25,208 nt of DNA, from positions 38,889-64,096 of the forward strand of contig PMBV01000230.1 of NCBI GenBank assembly GCA_003153055.1. Reading direction: 5' to 3'. The DNA comes from Myxococcales bacterium. GTDB lineage: Bacteria > Myxococcota > Myxococcia > Myxococcales > Myxococcaceae. Position numbers and translations under genes: made by a program. Below the pieces are notes generated by a model, which searched no databases, was not told where the DNA came from, and saw only the letters and a list, made by a program, of their open reading frames with translations. This document shows, in pieces, positions 1-7,282 of this stretch. Within the stretch, counting starts at the first letter, position 1. Each line of letters opens with the position of its first letter.

Positions 1-2
1 AA

Positions 3-545
3 CGATCCTCTCGCTGCGCCGGGCAGCCTCTCTCCTGCTGCGCGGTCCTACTGGCCCAACGGCACAGCTCCGGTGCTCGTCGCTCGGGTGCCCGGCTCGC
101 TTCGGTCTCGCTCGCCTCGCGACGGTCGGGCAACCTGTTCGGCGCTCTGGGGGTTGGCCTCGCGCTGTTGGCCAGCGTCGCCGTGGCGGAAGACAAGGTG
201 CCAGTGCAGGCCGACGTGGTCTTCGCCTCGAAGGACCCAGGCGGCGTCGACCCGGCGCTGGCCCCGATGCAGGCCACCTTGGGCGCCAGGGTGAAGTACC
301 TCACGCTGAAGAGCCTGAGCTCTCGGCGCGTCGAGCTGGCGGCCAGCGCGGTGAAGGTCGAGCTTCCCAACCACAAGGTCGCCGAGCTCCAGTTGGTGGC
401 GCTGAAGCAGAACGTCGCCCAAGTGAAGGTGAAGGTGCCGCCGGTCGACGCGACGTACTCCTTGGGTAAGGAGCGGTCGCTCTACATTCAGGCTGGGCAC
501 CACCAGAACGGTGAGCTCTGGCTCGTGTTGTCTCAGCCCAAGTAG
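3..545 (+). CDS. small exported protein of unknown function, 5' end unresolved
   Basis: The frame is open from the left edge of the window to a TAG stop. It contains a clear Sec-like signal: RRSGN, then a hydrophobic run of Leu, Gly and Ala (about 135-176), then ASVAVA before EDK. The mature part is about 120 residues, rich in Val and Lys, with several alternating hydrophobic/polar stretches that suggest beta strands. The only conventional start inside the window is TTG at 168, which would cut the signal peptide in half. The true start is therefore either upstream of the window or a non-standard codon, unless a frameshift lies in 60-130. I recognise no family. It is convergent with sppA, leaving about 35 bases between the stops. 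Confidence is good that the 3' part is coding and low for the start. Confidence 0.6.
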   Translation, partial: RSSRCAGQPLSCCAVLLAQRHSSGARRSGARLASVSLASRRSGNLFGALGVGLALLASVAVAEDKVPVQADVVFASKDPGGVDPALAPMQATLGARVKYLTLKSLSSRRVELAASAVKVELPNHKVAELQLVALKQNVAQVKVKVPPVDATYSLGKERSLYIQAGHHQNGELWLVLSQPK

Positions 546-579
546 GTCGAGCCTCGGGCACCCAAACCAGTCGCCATCG

Positions 580-2409
580 TCAGTGAAAGTCGACCTGGTA
601 TTCCGCCAAGGGGAAGGTCGTCTGCCCTGCGAGGACGGCGCGCGCGAGAGGCAGGGCACCCGGTACCTTCCGGAGCACGGGCTTGAGGCCCGAGGCTGAC
701 AAGAGCTTCCCCAGCACGACATCGGCGAATTCGGGGCTCTCGTCGTCGTCCTCGCCCTTCAGAAACTGCTCGATGAAGCTGGTGTGTTTGTCGAACAGCT
801 CGACCTTCACCGAGGTCGACGCGGGGAGCGCCGCCTTCTCCTTGGCCAGCGCGATGGCGACGGGGAACCCGCCGAGCTTATCGACCAGCCCCTTCTCGAG
901 GGCCTCGGAGCCGTACCAGGTGCGGCCCTGGGCGACCTCCTGCAACTCGTCGTAGGACTTGTGGCGACCGGCGGCAGCGAGCTCGACGAAGCGCTGATAC
1001 GACTTGAACAGGTCATCGTCGAAGCGCTTGGCCTCTTCGTCGCTCAGCTTCCTCGCCAGCGTCAGCGCGTCGGCGTGGGCGCCCGCCTTGAACACCTCGT
1101 TGTTGAGGCCGAGCTTGTCGTACAGCCCTCCGAAGTTGGGAATGACCGAGAAGATGCCGATGCTGCCGGTGGCCGTCGTGGGCTGGGCGACGATGGCCGT
1201 CGCGTCCATCGAGACCCAGTAGCCACCCGATGCGGCCACGTCGGACATCGAGACGATGACGGGCTTCTTCTTCGCTGCACGCTCGACCTCGCGCCGCACG
1301 TAGTCGCAGCCGAGGCCCGCGCCTCCGGGAGAGTCGACGCGGAAGACGATGGCCTTGACGTGCTCGTCCTCCACCGCCCGGCGCAGCGCCTTGATGATGG
1401 GCTCGCTGCCTTGGTTGTCGTCGTTGCCTTTGCCGGCCACGATGAGCCCCACCGAGTACACCAGGGCGATGACGTCGCGGCCCTCGGTGAGCCCGACGTC
1501 AGAGGGCTTCACCTCTCGGTACCGGTTCGAGGTGACGAAGCTGAGCTTGTCCTTCTCGCCCAGCTTCATGCGCTCCTTGAGGCTCGACTCGACCTCGTCG
1601 AAGTACGCGAGCTTGTCGATGAGCTTCTGCTCCACAGCCCAGTCGGCCTTGAGTCGCCCCTCGTCGACTAGTGCCCGGACCTGGGCTGCGTCGAGCGTGC
1701 GGCGCTCGGCCACCGCCGAGACAAAGTGGTCGAAGACCAGCGCCAGGTTCTTGGAAATCATCTCCTTCACCGGCTCGGTGAGGGCCTTGCGTCCGTACGA
1801 CTCACCAGACACCGATTTGTATTTGCCGTAGCGGAAGTATTGCACCTCGATGCCCAGCTTCTCGAGGAGCCCGGGGTAGTGAGACACCTCGCTCGCCAGG
1901 CCGTTGAACTCGAAGTAGGCGTCGCGGGGCATGATGATTTCATCGGCGGCCAGCGCCAGCGCGTACTCCTTCTCGGTCATGGCCTCGGAGTAGGCCACCA
2001 CGAACTTCCCGCTCTTCTTGAACTGGAGCAGGGCATCGCGGAGCTCCTCAATCTTCGCCCAGCCAGCGCTCGTCCCCTGCAGCTCGAGCAAGACGCCTTT
2101 GACTCGCTTGTCCTTGGCGGCCTTCTCGAGGTTGACCAGGTGCTCTCGCACCGTGACTGGCGCCTTGTCGAACAGGTCCAACAGCTGGCCCTCGCGGACG
2201 AATTCGGGGAGCTCGCCCACCTTCATGCGGAGCACCGTCGCTGAGGCGACCCGGTGGGTTCCCTCGCCCAGCGCCATCAACACCGCCACGCCGATGATGG
2301 CGAGCACGACGAAGCCGGCACACCCGAGGCCGAGGAGCAGCCCGGCAGAAGGCCCCTTGCGGCGAGGAGGAATGGTCGACGGGGGCGAGACGTTCGAGGC
2401 TGGGTCCAT
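580..2409 (-). CDS. sppA: signal peptide peptidase SppA (67K type)
   Basis: This is a membrane-anchored serine protease that degrades signal peptides after their release by signal peptidase. At 609 residues it matches the long, duplicated form typified by E. coli SppA. A short cytoplasmic N-terminus (about 1-22, Pro-rich) precedes one membrane segment (about 23-47); the rest should be periplasmic. The two S49 halves are visible. The N-terminal half carries the general-base lysine in GKYKS (Lys198). The C-terminal half carries the nucleophile in VAASGGYW (Ser394), preceded by VDSPGG and followed by TGSIGIF, all hallmarks of the family. A purine-rich AGAGGTGG lies upstream of the ATG. It is the last gene of a minus-strand operon and starts 44 bases after the nuclease-like gene stops. 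Family assignment is secure. Confidence 0.95.
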   Translation of the reverse strand: MDPASNVSPPSTIPPRRKGPSAGLLLGLGCAGFVVLAIIGVAVLMALGEGTHRVASATVLRMKVGELPEFVREGQLLDLFDKAPVTVREHLVNLEKAAKDKRVKGVLLELQGTSAGWAKIEELRDALLQFKKSGKFVVAYSEAMTEKEYALALAADEIIMPRDAYFEFNGLASEVSHYPGLLEKLGIEVQYFRYGKYKSVSGESYGRKALTEPVKEMISKNLALVFDHFVSAVAERRTLDAAQVRALVDEGRLKADWAVEQKLIDKLAYFDEVESSLKERMKLGEKDKLSFVTSNRYREVKPSDVGLTEGRDVIALVYSVGLIVAGKGNDDNQGSEPIIKALRRAVEDEHVKAIVFRVDSPGGAGLGCDYVRREVERAAKKKPVIVSMSDVAASGGYWVSMDATAIVAQPTTATGSIGIFSVIPNFGGLYDKLGLNNEVFKAGAHADALTLARKLSDEEAKRFDDDLFKSYQRFVELAAAGRHKSYDELQEVAQGRTWYGSEALEKGLVDKLGGFPVAIALAKEKAALPASTSVKVELFDKHTSFIEQFLKGEDDDESPEFADVVLGKLLSASGLKPVLRKVPGALPLARAVLAGQTTFPLAEYQVDFH

Positions 2410-2453
2410 GGCTCGCCACCTCTAGAACGGCTGCCGCCCGAGCGCTACTGGCA

Positions 2454-3164
2454 CTACCGCAGGCAGGCGGGCTTCTGACGGTAGCGGTGCTCGAAGGGCA
2501 CGTAGACCATGCACGAGCGCTCGCCCTCGGTCTCCTCGCACACCACCTGGCAGGTCCGGTAGGTCTGGTGGTGGCTCCGCTTGGAGGCCTGGCCGGTGCG
2601 CGTGTCGACGACTCGGTTGTACGTGGCGCTCGGCCCGGGGGACTCGTCGACCGAGTGGAGGCTGGTGACGATGCCCTTGACGAGCCCGCGTCGCCAGATG
2701 CCTCGTCGCGCGCGCTGGGCCTGGCGTTGGGCCTCGAGCACCTCGGGGGCTGCCTCCTGGCCGTCGACCGCGTAGGCGTGGCCGTAGCCCTGTCGCACCA
2801 TCTCGACCGCGAGCCTCGGGCACGAGACCAAGAGCCGGTGGTAGCCGTCGAGCTGGCCGTCGGTCGTGCAGACCCACGCTTCGGCAGCGGCTGCTTCGGC
2901 CGAGGCGGCGGCGATTTCGTAGAGCTCCTCGGGCGTCCACGTGCCCCAGGAGTGCACTGGCCCGTAGGCCTCGAGGGTGTTGTAGCCGACCAGGCGCGTG
3001 CCCTTGCCCTTGAAGGGCCCGTCTCGCACCTTGAAGGAGTCGCCGTCGGTCCAGTGCACCTTGGTGGCTTCGCCGTTGAGCGAGAGGGTTCCGAAGGCGT
3101 CGTGTCGAGGCTCCCCGGCCGTGGCTCCCAGAGACACCGCCGCCATCACCAGAGCCCATTTCAT
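2454..3164 (-). CDS. exported thermonuclease (SNase)-family protein
   Basis: The 236-residue protein has a short Sec signal (about 1-16, ending ATAG) and a staphylococcal nuclease-like fold. The family motif DGDSFKV (Asp40, Asp42) is followed 15 residues later by RLVGYNTLE, equivalent to RLLLVDTPE in S. aureus nuclease, and then Arg110 in YHRLL. Catalytic Arg35, Glu43 and Arg87 of the reference enzyme therefore map to Arg57, Glu65 and Arg110. The calcium ligand Asp40 of the reference is Asn62 here. A basic, Cys-containing C-terminal extension of about 75 residues follows the domain. The ATG overlaps the stop of the upstream gene by four bases (ATGA), so the two are probably translationally coupled. 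It probably acts on nucleic acid outside the inner membrane, but the ligand change leaves activity uncertain. Confidence 0.82.
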   Translation of the reverse strand: MKWALVMAAVSLGATAGEPRHDAFGTLSLNGEATKVHWTDGDSFKVRDGPFKGKGTRLVGYNTLEAYGPVHSWGTWTPEELYEIAAASAEAAAAEAWVCTTDGQLDGYHRLLVSCPRLAVEMVRQGYGHAYAVDGQEAAPEVLEAQRQAQRARRGIWRRGLVKGIVTSLHSVDESPGPSATYNRVVDTRTGQASKRSHHQTYRTCQVVCEETEGERSCMVYVPFEHRYRQKPACLR

Positions 3165-3586
3165 CGCGGGCGCCCGTCGCGAATCCGCCGGACCAAGGCC
3201 TGGAACAGCGGCACTCGCTTCAAGATGACCGCCGCCCGTGGTGTCAGGTGCAGGAGTGGGCGGAGCAGCTCGGGGAGTGCGATGCGAGTCTGGCCCCGGC
3301 GCACCGCGATGACTCGCCCGAGAGCGGGCAGGGCAGGAGGGTCAGGCACTCCCACGATGGACACGGTGGACAGAGGCTTCACGGTCGCGACGATGTGCGC
3401 GATGAGGCTGACCGGGCCCTCGACGAGAGCCACGTCTCCGGGCCGGAGCGCGTCACTGCCGCACCGGCGTACGAGGAGAAAATCTCCCCCGCGAATCACG
3501 GGCCACAGGCTGTTGCCGGCCGAGGGCACCCATACGGTTGCTCCAGGCGCGAGGGCCCGCACCAGGTCGAGGAGGCGGGGCTCCAT
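3161..3586 (-). CDS. S24/S26 (signal peptidase-like) family protein
   Basis: This small soluble protein of about 141 residues has the core of the S24/S26 serine peptidase fold. It shows VPSAGNSLWPVI with the candidate nucleophile Ser in the GxSxxP position, then GGDFLLVRR, LRPGDVALVE, and LIAHIVATVK, in which His occupies the place of the general base in His-type (archaeal/ER) signal peptidases. It ends with the usual closing strand GRVIAVRRG. No N-terminal membrane helix is present, unlike true leader peptidases. The start is ambiguous: GTG at 3589 or ATG at 3586. Either overlaps the stop of the upstream gene (GTGATG), so coupling is expected. Within the operon it sits between a B3/B4-domain gene and the nuclease-like gene. 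Family call is good; substrate unknown. Confidence 0.78.
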   Translation of the reverse strand: MEPRLLDLVRALAPGATVWVPSAGNSLWPVIRGGDFLLVRRCGSDALRPGDVALVEGPVSLIAHIVATVKPLSTVSIVGVPDPPALPALGRVIAVRRGQTRIALPELLRPLLHLTPRAAVILKRVPLFQALVRRIRDGRPR

Positions 3587-4275
3587 CACGCCGGCACGAT
3601 GGCGACGTCAGTCGAGGCTCCGGCGGCCTCGAGGAGCTGTCGGTACCACTGGGCTGTGGCGCTGGTGCGACCGGGGAGCCCGCGCGCTCCCCAGATGACC
3701 GAGAGCGTGCGGGTGGTCGCGCCCGAGGTCTTGGTGCGCATGGAGTCTTTCACCGCGTTGGCGCAAGCACCCTGGGCGTCGAAGAGGCAGAGGAGCTGTG
3801 ACACGTCGATGGTCTGTCCAGAGGTGTTGAAGACGTAGCTGGTGCCCGGCGGTGCCACCGCCACCTTCAAGGGGCGCTCCACCTTGTCGAGATCGACCAC
3901 GCTGATGGGCAGGCCAGAGTGGAGCGAGACGACGTTGCAGGCGTCGACTGCCGCGTTGATGGAAGCCAGCGCGCCCTCACCGACCGCCCGCAGGAGGTAC
4001 TCGGAGGCGGGCTTGCCGCGGCCGGTTGGTTTGTAGCCGCCGTGCCGGAGGAGGTCTCTCACTGCTGCGCGGACGGCGTCATCGGAGGACAGAGGGGAGG
4101 GGGCGTCGAGCCTGAGCAGGGCCTTGAGAGAGTCGAGGGCGCCCACCTCGGCCAAGGGCCGCGAGAACGTGGCCGTCACCAGGCCGGCCTCGAGGAGCGG
4201 GTGACTTTCGATGGTGACGGCTGGCTCCACGAGGGCCTCGACGGGTTGAGGGAGGGGTCGGGATGGTAACAACAT
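3586..4275 (-). CDS. B3/B4 tRNA-binding-domain protein
   Basis: The 229-residue protein matches the stand-alone B3/B4 domain related to the editing region of the phenylalanyl-tRNA synthetase beta chain. Diagnostic stretches are GYKPTGRGKPASEYLLRA, then INAAVDACNVVSLHSGLPI followed by VVDLDKV (about residues 106-132), and a Thr/Arg-rich segment TKTSGATTRTLSVIW near 181-195. Free-standing members are often proposed to hydrolyse mischarged aminoacyl-tRNA or to bind amino-acylated ligands, but most lack experiments. It is the first gene of the minus-strand operon ending in sppA, and its stop overlaps the start of the S24/S26-like gene. Some 80 bases separate it from a divergent HAD gene. The first 20 residues are weakly conserved in character, so a downstream start is possible. 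Confidence 0.8.
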   Translation of the reverse strand: MLLPSRPLPQPVEALVEPAVTIESHPLLEAGLVTATFSRPLAEVGALDSLKALLRLDAPSPLSSDDAVRAAVRDLLRHGGYKPTGRGKPASEYLLRAVGEGALASINAAVDACNVVSLHSGLPISVVDLDKVERPLKVAVAPPGTSYVFNTSGQTIDVSQLLCLFDAQGACANAVKDSMRTKTSGATTRTLSVIWGARGLPGRTSATAQWYRQLLEAAGASTDVAIVPA

Positions 4276-4284
4276 TCAGCTGCT

Positions 4285-4310
4285 GGGAGGAGAGGTGCCT
4301 CTGCCCTCCC
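4285..4310. promoter_or_regulatory. inverted repeat between divergent genes (operator-like)
   Basis: GGGAGG followed by AGAGG, two bases, then CCTCT, a two-base bulge, and CCTCCC. The arms pair over 11 bases with a tiny loop. It lies in the 84-base gap between the divergent B3/B4-domain and HAD genes, so it is not a terminator for either. It could be a binding site for a dimeric regulator or an mRNA 5'-end hairpin. No function is proven. Confidence 0.4.
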
Positions 4311-4359
4311 ATCCCTTCAGACCTTGCGAACGGAGCCGCCTGGGGTGATGTAGCCCCGT

Positions 4360-4965
4360 ATGCCTCCGATTCAGGCCCTCATCCTCGACCTCGGGAACGT
4401 GCTCGCGTTCCACGACAACACGAAGCTCTTCGGCGAGCTCGCCCGGGCCTTCCACACGACCGACGAAGAGATGAAGGCTCGGCTCGACGGTGGCCTGTGG
4501 GACCGAGTCAATCGCGGGCAGCTCCCTGGTGATGCGCTGAGGCAGGAGCTCGTCGACCGGCTCGGCCACTCCATCTCACCCGCCGAGTGGCTCGAGGTGT
4601 GGAATTGCCACTTCTCCATCAACGACGCCATGGTGGCTCACGTCGAGAAGCTGGTGGGCCGAGTTCGCCTGGTGCTCCTCTCCAACACCCATGACCAGCA
4701 TGTAGGCTTCCTCCGGCCGCGGCTGCCGGTGCTCTCTCGCTTCGACGCTCTGGTCCTCTCGTACGAGGTGGGAATGGTGAAGCCCGAGCGGGGCATCTAC
4801 GAGCGGGCCACCGACGTCGCTGGGGTTCCCCCGTGGCGCGCGGCCTTCTTCGATGACGTGGAGCGCTACGCCGTCGCGGCCTCGGACTCGGGGCTCCACG
4901 GGCGCGTTTTCCACAGCGCCGCCGAGTTCCCCGCTCAGCTTGGAGCGCTCGGCGTGACGCTCTGA
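4360..4965 (+). CDS. HAD-superfamily hydrolase (YihX-like phosphatase)
   Basis: All four HAD motifs are present in a 201-residue protein: motif I ILDLGNVL with nucleophile Asp10, motif II LLSNT (Ser108), motif III GMVKPE (Lys141) and motif IV FFDDVE (Asp165/Asp166). Motif I has Gly where the second Asp of DxDxT usually stands. This is seen in the DLGNV-type group that includes E. coli YihX, an alpha-glucose-1-phosphate phosphatase. The insert between motifs I and II is helical, as in C1-cap members. The substrate is probably a small phosphorylated metabolite but cannot be read from sequence. It is transcribed alone, divergent from the B3/B4 gene and convergent with the oxygenase gene 13 bases downstream. 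Confidence 0.88.
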   Translation: MPPIQALILDLGNVLAFHDNTKLFGELARAFHTTDEEMKARLDGGLWDRVNRGQLPGDALRQELVDRLGHSISPAEWLEVWNCHFSINDAMVAHVEKLVGRVRLVLLSNTHDQHVGFLRPRLPVLSRFDALVLSYEVGMVKPERGIYERATDVAGVPPWRAAFFDDVERYAVAASDSGLHGRVFHSAAEFPAQLGALGVTL

Positions 4966-4978
4966 AGCTCCGCGCGCC

Positions 4979-6100
4979 TCAGCCGAACGCCAGCAGAAGC
5001 GTGACGAGGGCCGGCACGCTCACCAGCCGCACCGCCTCGAGCGGCTTGGCCCACGACTTGGCCTCGAGCAGGGCCGGTATGGTGGCCAGCGTGTGCACGA
5101 CGAAGCCGCTCACGGCGACCCGCGACACCCACGACAGCTCGCCGCCCCAGAGGATGAAGGCAAAGACGACCAGCACCACAATCACCCACTGGCTCAGGGC
5201 GTAGCGGCACACCTTGCGGCTGGCCGGGCGCTCGTACTTGCGAGAGAAGTCACGTTTGAGCGCGTCGCCCATCCACGTGGGTCGCCAGGCCGGGGAGCCC
5301 ACGAATACCCTCACCGCGTCGACGAAGCTCGGCGCCCGGCGAGCCAGCCTCCAGAGGTCGACGAAGGTCTCCACCTGCGCCCACAGGGGGTTGAAGCTGT
5401 CGATTGGCCGGGTGGTGCCGAAGACGCACGGCTCAGTCTCCCGCTGGTAGGTGCCGAACAGCTCGTCCCAGAACGAGACCATCGCCCCGTGGTTGCGATC
5501 GAGGTACCCGGGGTTGATGGCGTGATGCACCCGATGGAGCGCAGGAGTGTTGAACACCCGCTCGAACCACCCCAGCGGGGGCACCAGCTCGGTGTGAATC
5601 CAGAACTGGTACAGCGTCGAGATGCCCAACATCACCAGGAAGTGCGTAGTGGGCACGCCGAGGAGGGCCAGCGGCAAATAGAAGGGCAGGGTGGTGAGCC
5701 ACGTCGTCACCGACTGCCGCAGCGCCACGGCGAGGTTGTAGTCTTCGCTCTGGTGATGCACCACGTGCGCCGCCCAGAGGAAGTTCACCTCGTGCGACAG
5801 GCGATGCCACCAGTAGTAGGCAAACTCGAGGCCGAAGAAGGCTACCACCCACGGGAGCACGGTCCCCGGCAGGGTGAGAAGTCGGTGGCCGGCGACCCAG
5901 TCGTAGCTCGCGGTCACGGCGCTGGTCGCGATGAGCGCCGAGACCATCTGCTGGCCGATGCCACAGCCGAGGTCAGCGAGCGAGTCCGCCAACCGGTACA
6001 CGGCGACGCCTCTTCGCCGCGCGGCCCAGAGCTCGATGCCGATGCCGAGAAAGAAGAAGGGAATTGCCAGCGCGATGAGATTCGGACCCACGCGAGGCAC
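4979..6100 (-). CDS. sterol desaturase/fatty acid hydroxylase superfamily membrane oxygenase (AGMO-like)
   Basis: The 373-residue multi-spanning membrane protein carries the histidine boxes of the di-iron hydroxylase superfamily: WWHRLSHE (His99, His103), AAHVVHHQSEDYN (His112, His115, His116) and LHRVHHAINPGYLDRNHG (His189, His192, His193, His204). The wording around the second box and the ALRQS that follows resemble alkylglycerol monooxygenase (TMEM195/AGMO), which cleaves ether lipids. The substrate may therefore be an ether lipid or another long-chain alkyl compound; ether lipids occur in myxobacteria. Hydrophobic helices are evident at about 8-27, 50-65, 80-98, 135-165, and four more near the C-terminus after about 300. 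The start is GTG; another GTG three codons later is equally possible. It follows the lipoprotein gene by 77 bases on the same strand. Confidence 0.88.
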   Translation of the reverse strand: MPRVGPNLIALAIPFFFLGIGIELWAARRRGVAVYRLADSLADLGCGIGQQMVSALIATSAVTASYDWVAGHRLLTLPGTVLPWVVAFFGLEFAYYWWHRLSHEVNFLWAAHVVHHQSEDYNLAVALRQSVTTWLTTLPFYLPLALLGVPTTHFLVMLGISTLYQFWIHTELVPPLGWFERVFNTPALHRVHHAINPGYLDRNHGAMVSFWDELFGTYQRETEPCVFGTTRPIDSFNPLWAQVETFVDLWRLARRAPSFVDAVRVFVGSPAWRPTWMGDALKRDFSRKYERPASRKVCRYALSQWVIVVLVVFAFILWGGELSWVSRVAVSGFVVHTLATIPALLEAKSWAKPLEAVRLVSVPALVTLLLAFG

Positions 6101-6177
6101 TCTACCGCTCCGCGTTCAACGAGCCAGGTCCTCAGCCAGGGCCATTCCAGGCGGAGTGAACTCGATTGCCTCGAGCC

Positions 6178-6516
6178 TCAGTTCTGCTCCGGGAGCGGCG
6201 GCGGAGGAGCTGGCGGTGGGCCCGGAGGCATCGCTTGCGGCGGCCCCCTCATGGGTGGCCCACCCGCCGTGTCAGCCTCGATGGAGGAGGACAGCACCGG
6301 GCCGTCTGGAGTCTTGGTGTAGACCGCGTGTCGGCCGCACCCCTGCACCACGAATTGGCCGGTGGAGCGGTCGCCGTACGGGGTGACGCGGAGCAGCCTC
6401 GGGGAGCAATCGAGGTCGCTGGCCGCCTGCCGCTGGAGCGTGTGCCTCCCGTGGCCACACCCGCTGGAGAGCGCTGCGACTGCGAGGAGAGGCGTCAGCA
6501 TTCGTATGGGCGTCAT
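6178..6516 (-). CDS. small lipoprotein with proline-rich tail
   Basis: This is a 112-residue predicted lipoprotein with a signal peptide and lipobox LSSGC (Cys20). A short mature domain with two Cys residues and the stretch TGQFVVQGCGRHAVYT follows; this resembles small myxobacterial lipoproteins in which VxGCGxxxxY recurs. The last 30 residues are almost all Pro, Gly, Ala and Met, suggesting an extended, flexible tail that could span towards peptidoglycan or bind a partner. Its ATG overlaps the stop of the kinase-like gene by four bases, so the two are likely co-translated. I cannot assign a function. Confidence 0.75.
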   Translation of the reverse strand: MTPIRMLTPLLAVAALSSGCGHGRHTLQRQAASDLDCSPRLLRVTPYGDRSTGQFVVQGCGRHAVYTKTPDGPVLSSSIEADTAGGPPMRGPPQAMPPGPPPAPPPPLPEQN

Positions 6517-7172
6517 GGTTGGGCCGAGGAAATCGCGTTTCGGGCCCCGGGGGAAGCGGGGATCGTCGTCTCGTGGCAGTCACCGGACTCAGCGCTGGCG
6601 ACCATGTGGAGCAGTGAGCGCCGGCGAGACCGGTAGACCGAGCTGGCGAGGTGGCCGTCTTGAGAGAGTTGATCCAGCACCTCGATGGTGCGGAGGACCT
6701 CGAGGCGCCACCGCGCGTCCATCGAGCACGCAGCCTCGGGCTGAAGAGTCGCCGGCTCCTGGCTCACTGGCCGAGACCTCAAGCCCAGCACCACCAGCGA
6801 GGCGAGGAGGAGACCCATGGCCACGCCCCACGCGGCTCGCCATACCCCGAGCGCCCACGAATTCTGCCCCTCGGCCAGACGCTCGACGAGCCGGCTCCTG
6901 GGTCGTTTCGCCGTTGGCTCGGGTGCCACCAAGAGCTCGACCGGAGTTCCGTCATCGAGCGCCGCGTGGACCATGTGGTGCGTCAGGGACGGAGGGAGAA
7001 ACCGGAGGGCCTCTGCCTCGAAGTAGGCCCCGCTCTCGACGTCACGCCCGGTGACGACGCGGAGCACCGCCTTCCGGTTCGTCGAGGGCTCTCGGAGCAA
7101 GTACAGCAGCCCGCTGCGCCCGCTCCCCAGCAACTCGGTCACTGCATAGCCGCAGATGATTCTTCCTCTCAC
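6513..7172 (-). CDS. membrane protein with kinase N-lobe-like head, no catalytic lobe
   Basis: The 219-residue protein opens like a bacterial Ser/Thr kinase: GYAVTELLGSGRSGLLYLL has the glycine-rich loop pattern (Gly16, Gly18, Gly21). KAVLRVV follows where VAIK is expected, with Arg38 replacing the ATP-anchoring Lys, and FEAEALRFL supplies a helix-C-like Glu. No HRD loop or DFG motif follows. Instead there is a basic linker, one membrane helix (about 107-131) and an extracytoplasmic region of about 85 residues with two Cys. The GTG start has a strong upstream GGGGGAGGG. It is coupled to the lipoprotein gene downstream. It is most likely a sensory or scaffold protein derived from a kinase, without phosphotransfer. 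The kinase relationship rests on my reading of a short segment. Confidence 0.7.
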   Translation of the reverse strand: MRGRIICGYAVTELLGSGRSGLLYLLREPSTNRKAVLRVVTGRDVESGAYFEAEALRFLPPSLTHHMVHAALDDGTPVELLVAPEPTAKRPRSRLVERLAEGQNSWALGVWRAAWGVAMGLLLASLVVLGLRSRPVSQEPATLQPEAACSMDARWRLEVLRTIEVLDQLSQDGHLASSVYRSRRRSLLHMVASAESGDCHETTIPASPGARNAISSAQP

Positions 7173-7191
7173 GCCACCCTCCCCCGTTCGC
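7139..7191 (-). repeat. direct repeat copy A: RBS and start of kinase-like gene
   Basis: This 53-base segment covers the ribosome binding site, the GTG start and about 11 codons of the kinase-like gene. It matches 16551-16603 without gaps at 42 of 53 positions (my hand alignment). Both copies have the same orientation and flank the three-gene block. Shared peptide features are GYAV at the same spacing from the start codon. Confidence 0.6.
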
Positions 7192-7282
7192 TCTTCTCAC
7201 TTCTTACACCTCGGCGCTGACAACCTCGACCGCGAGGCCCTCTGAATCGATCAGTGGCTGCCTGGCTGTCCCCCGCTGGGAC

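Noticed and set aside
784..1671. 295-codon plus-strand frame opposite sppA
   Set aside because: Its amino-acid content is dominated by Val, Leu, Asp, Arg and Gly as a mirror of the SppA codons; no family likeness.
5093..6322. 409-codon plus-strand frame opposite the oxygenase and lipoprotein genes
   Set aside because: Crosses two real genes on the other strand, His/Arg/Pro-rich, no motif.
7224..7237. small hairpin (CCTCG, four bases, CGAGG) after the GH19 gene
   Set aside because: Five-base stem with no T-run on the relevant strand; not enough to call a terminator.
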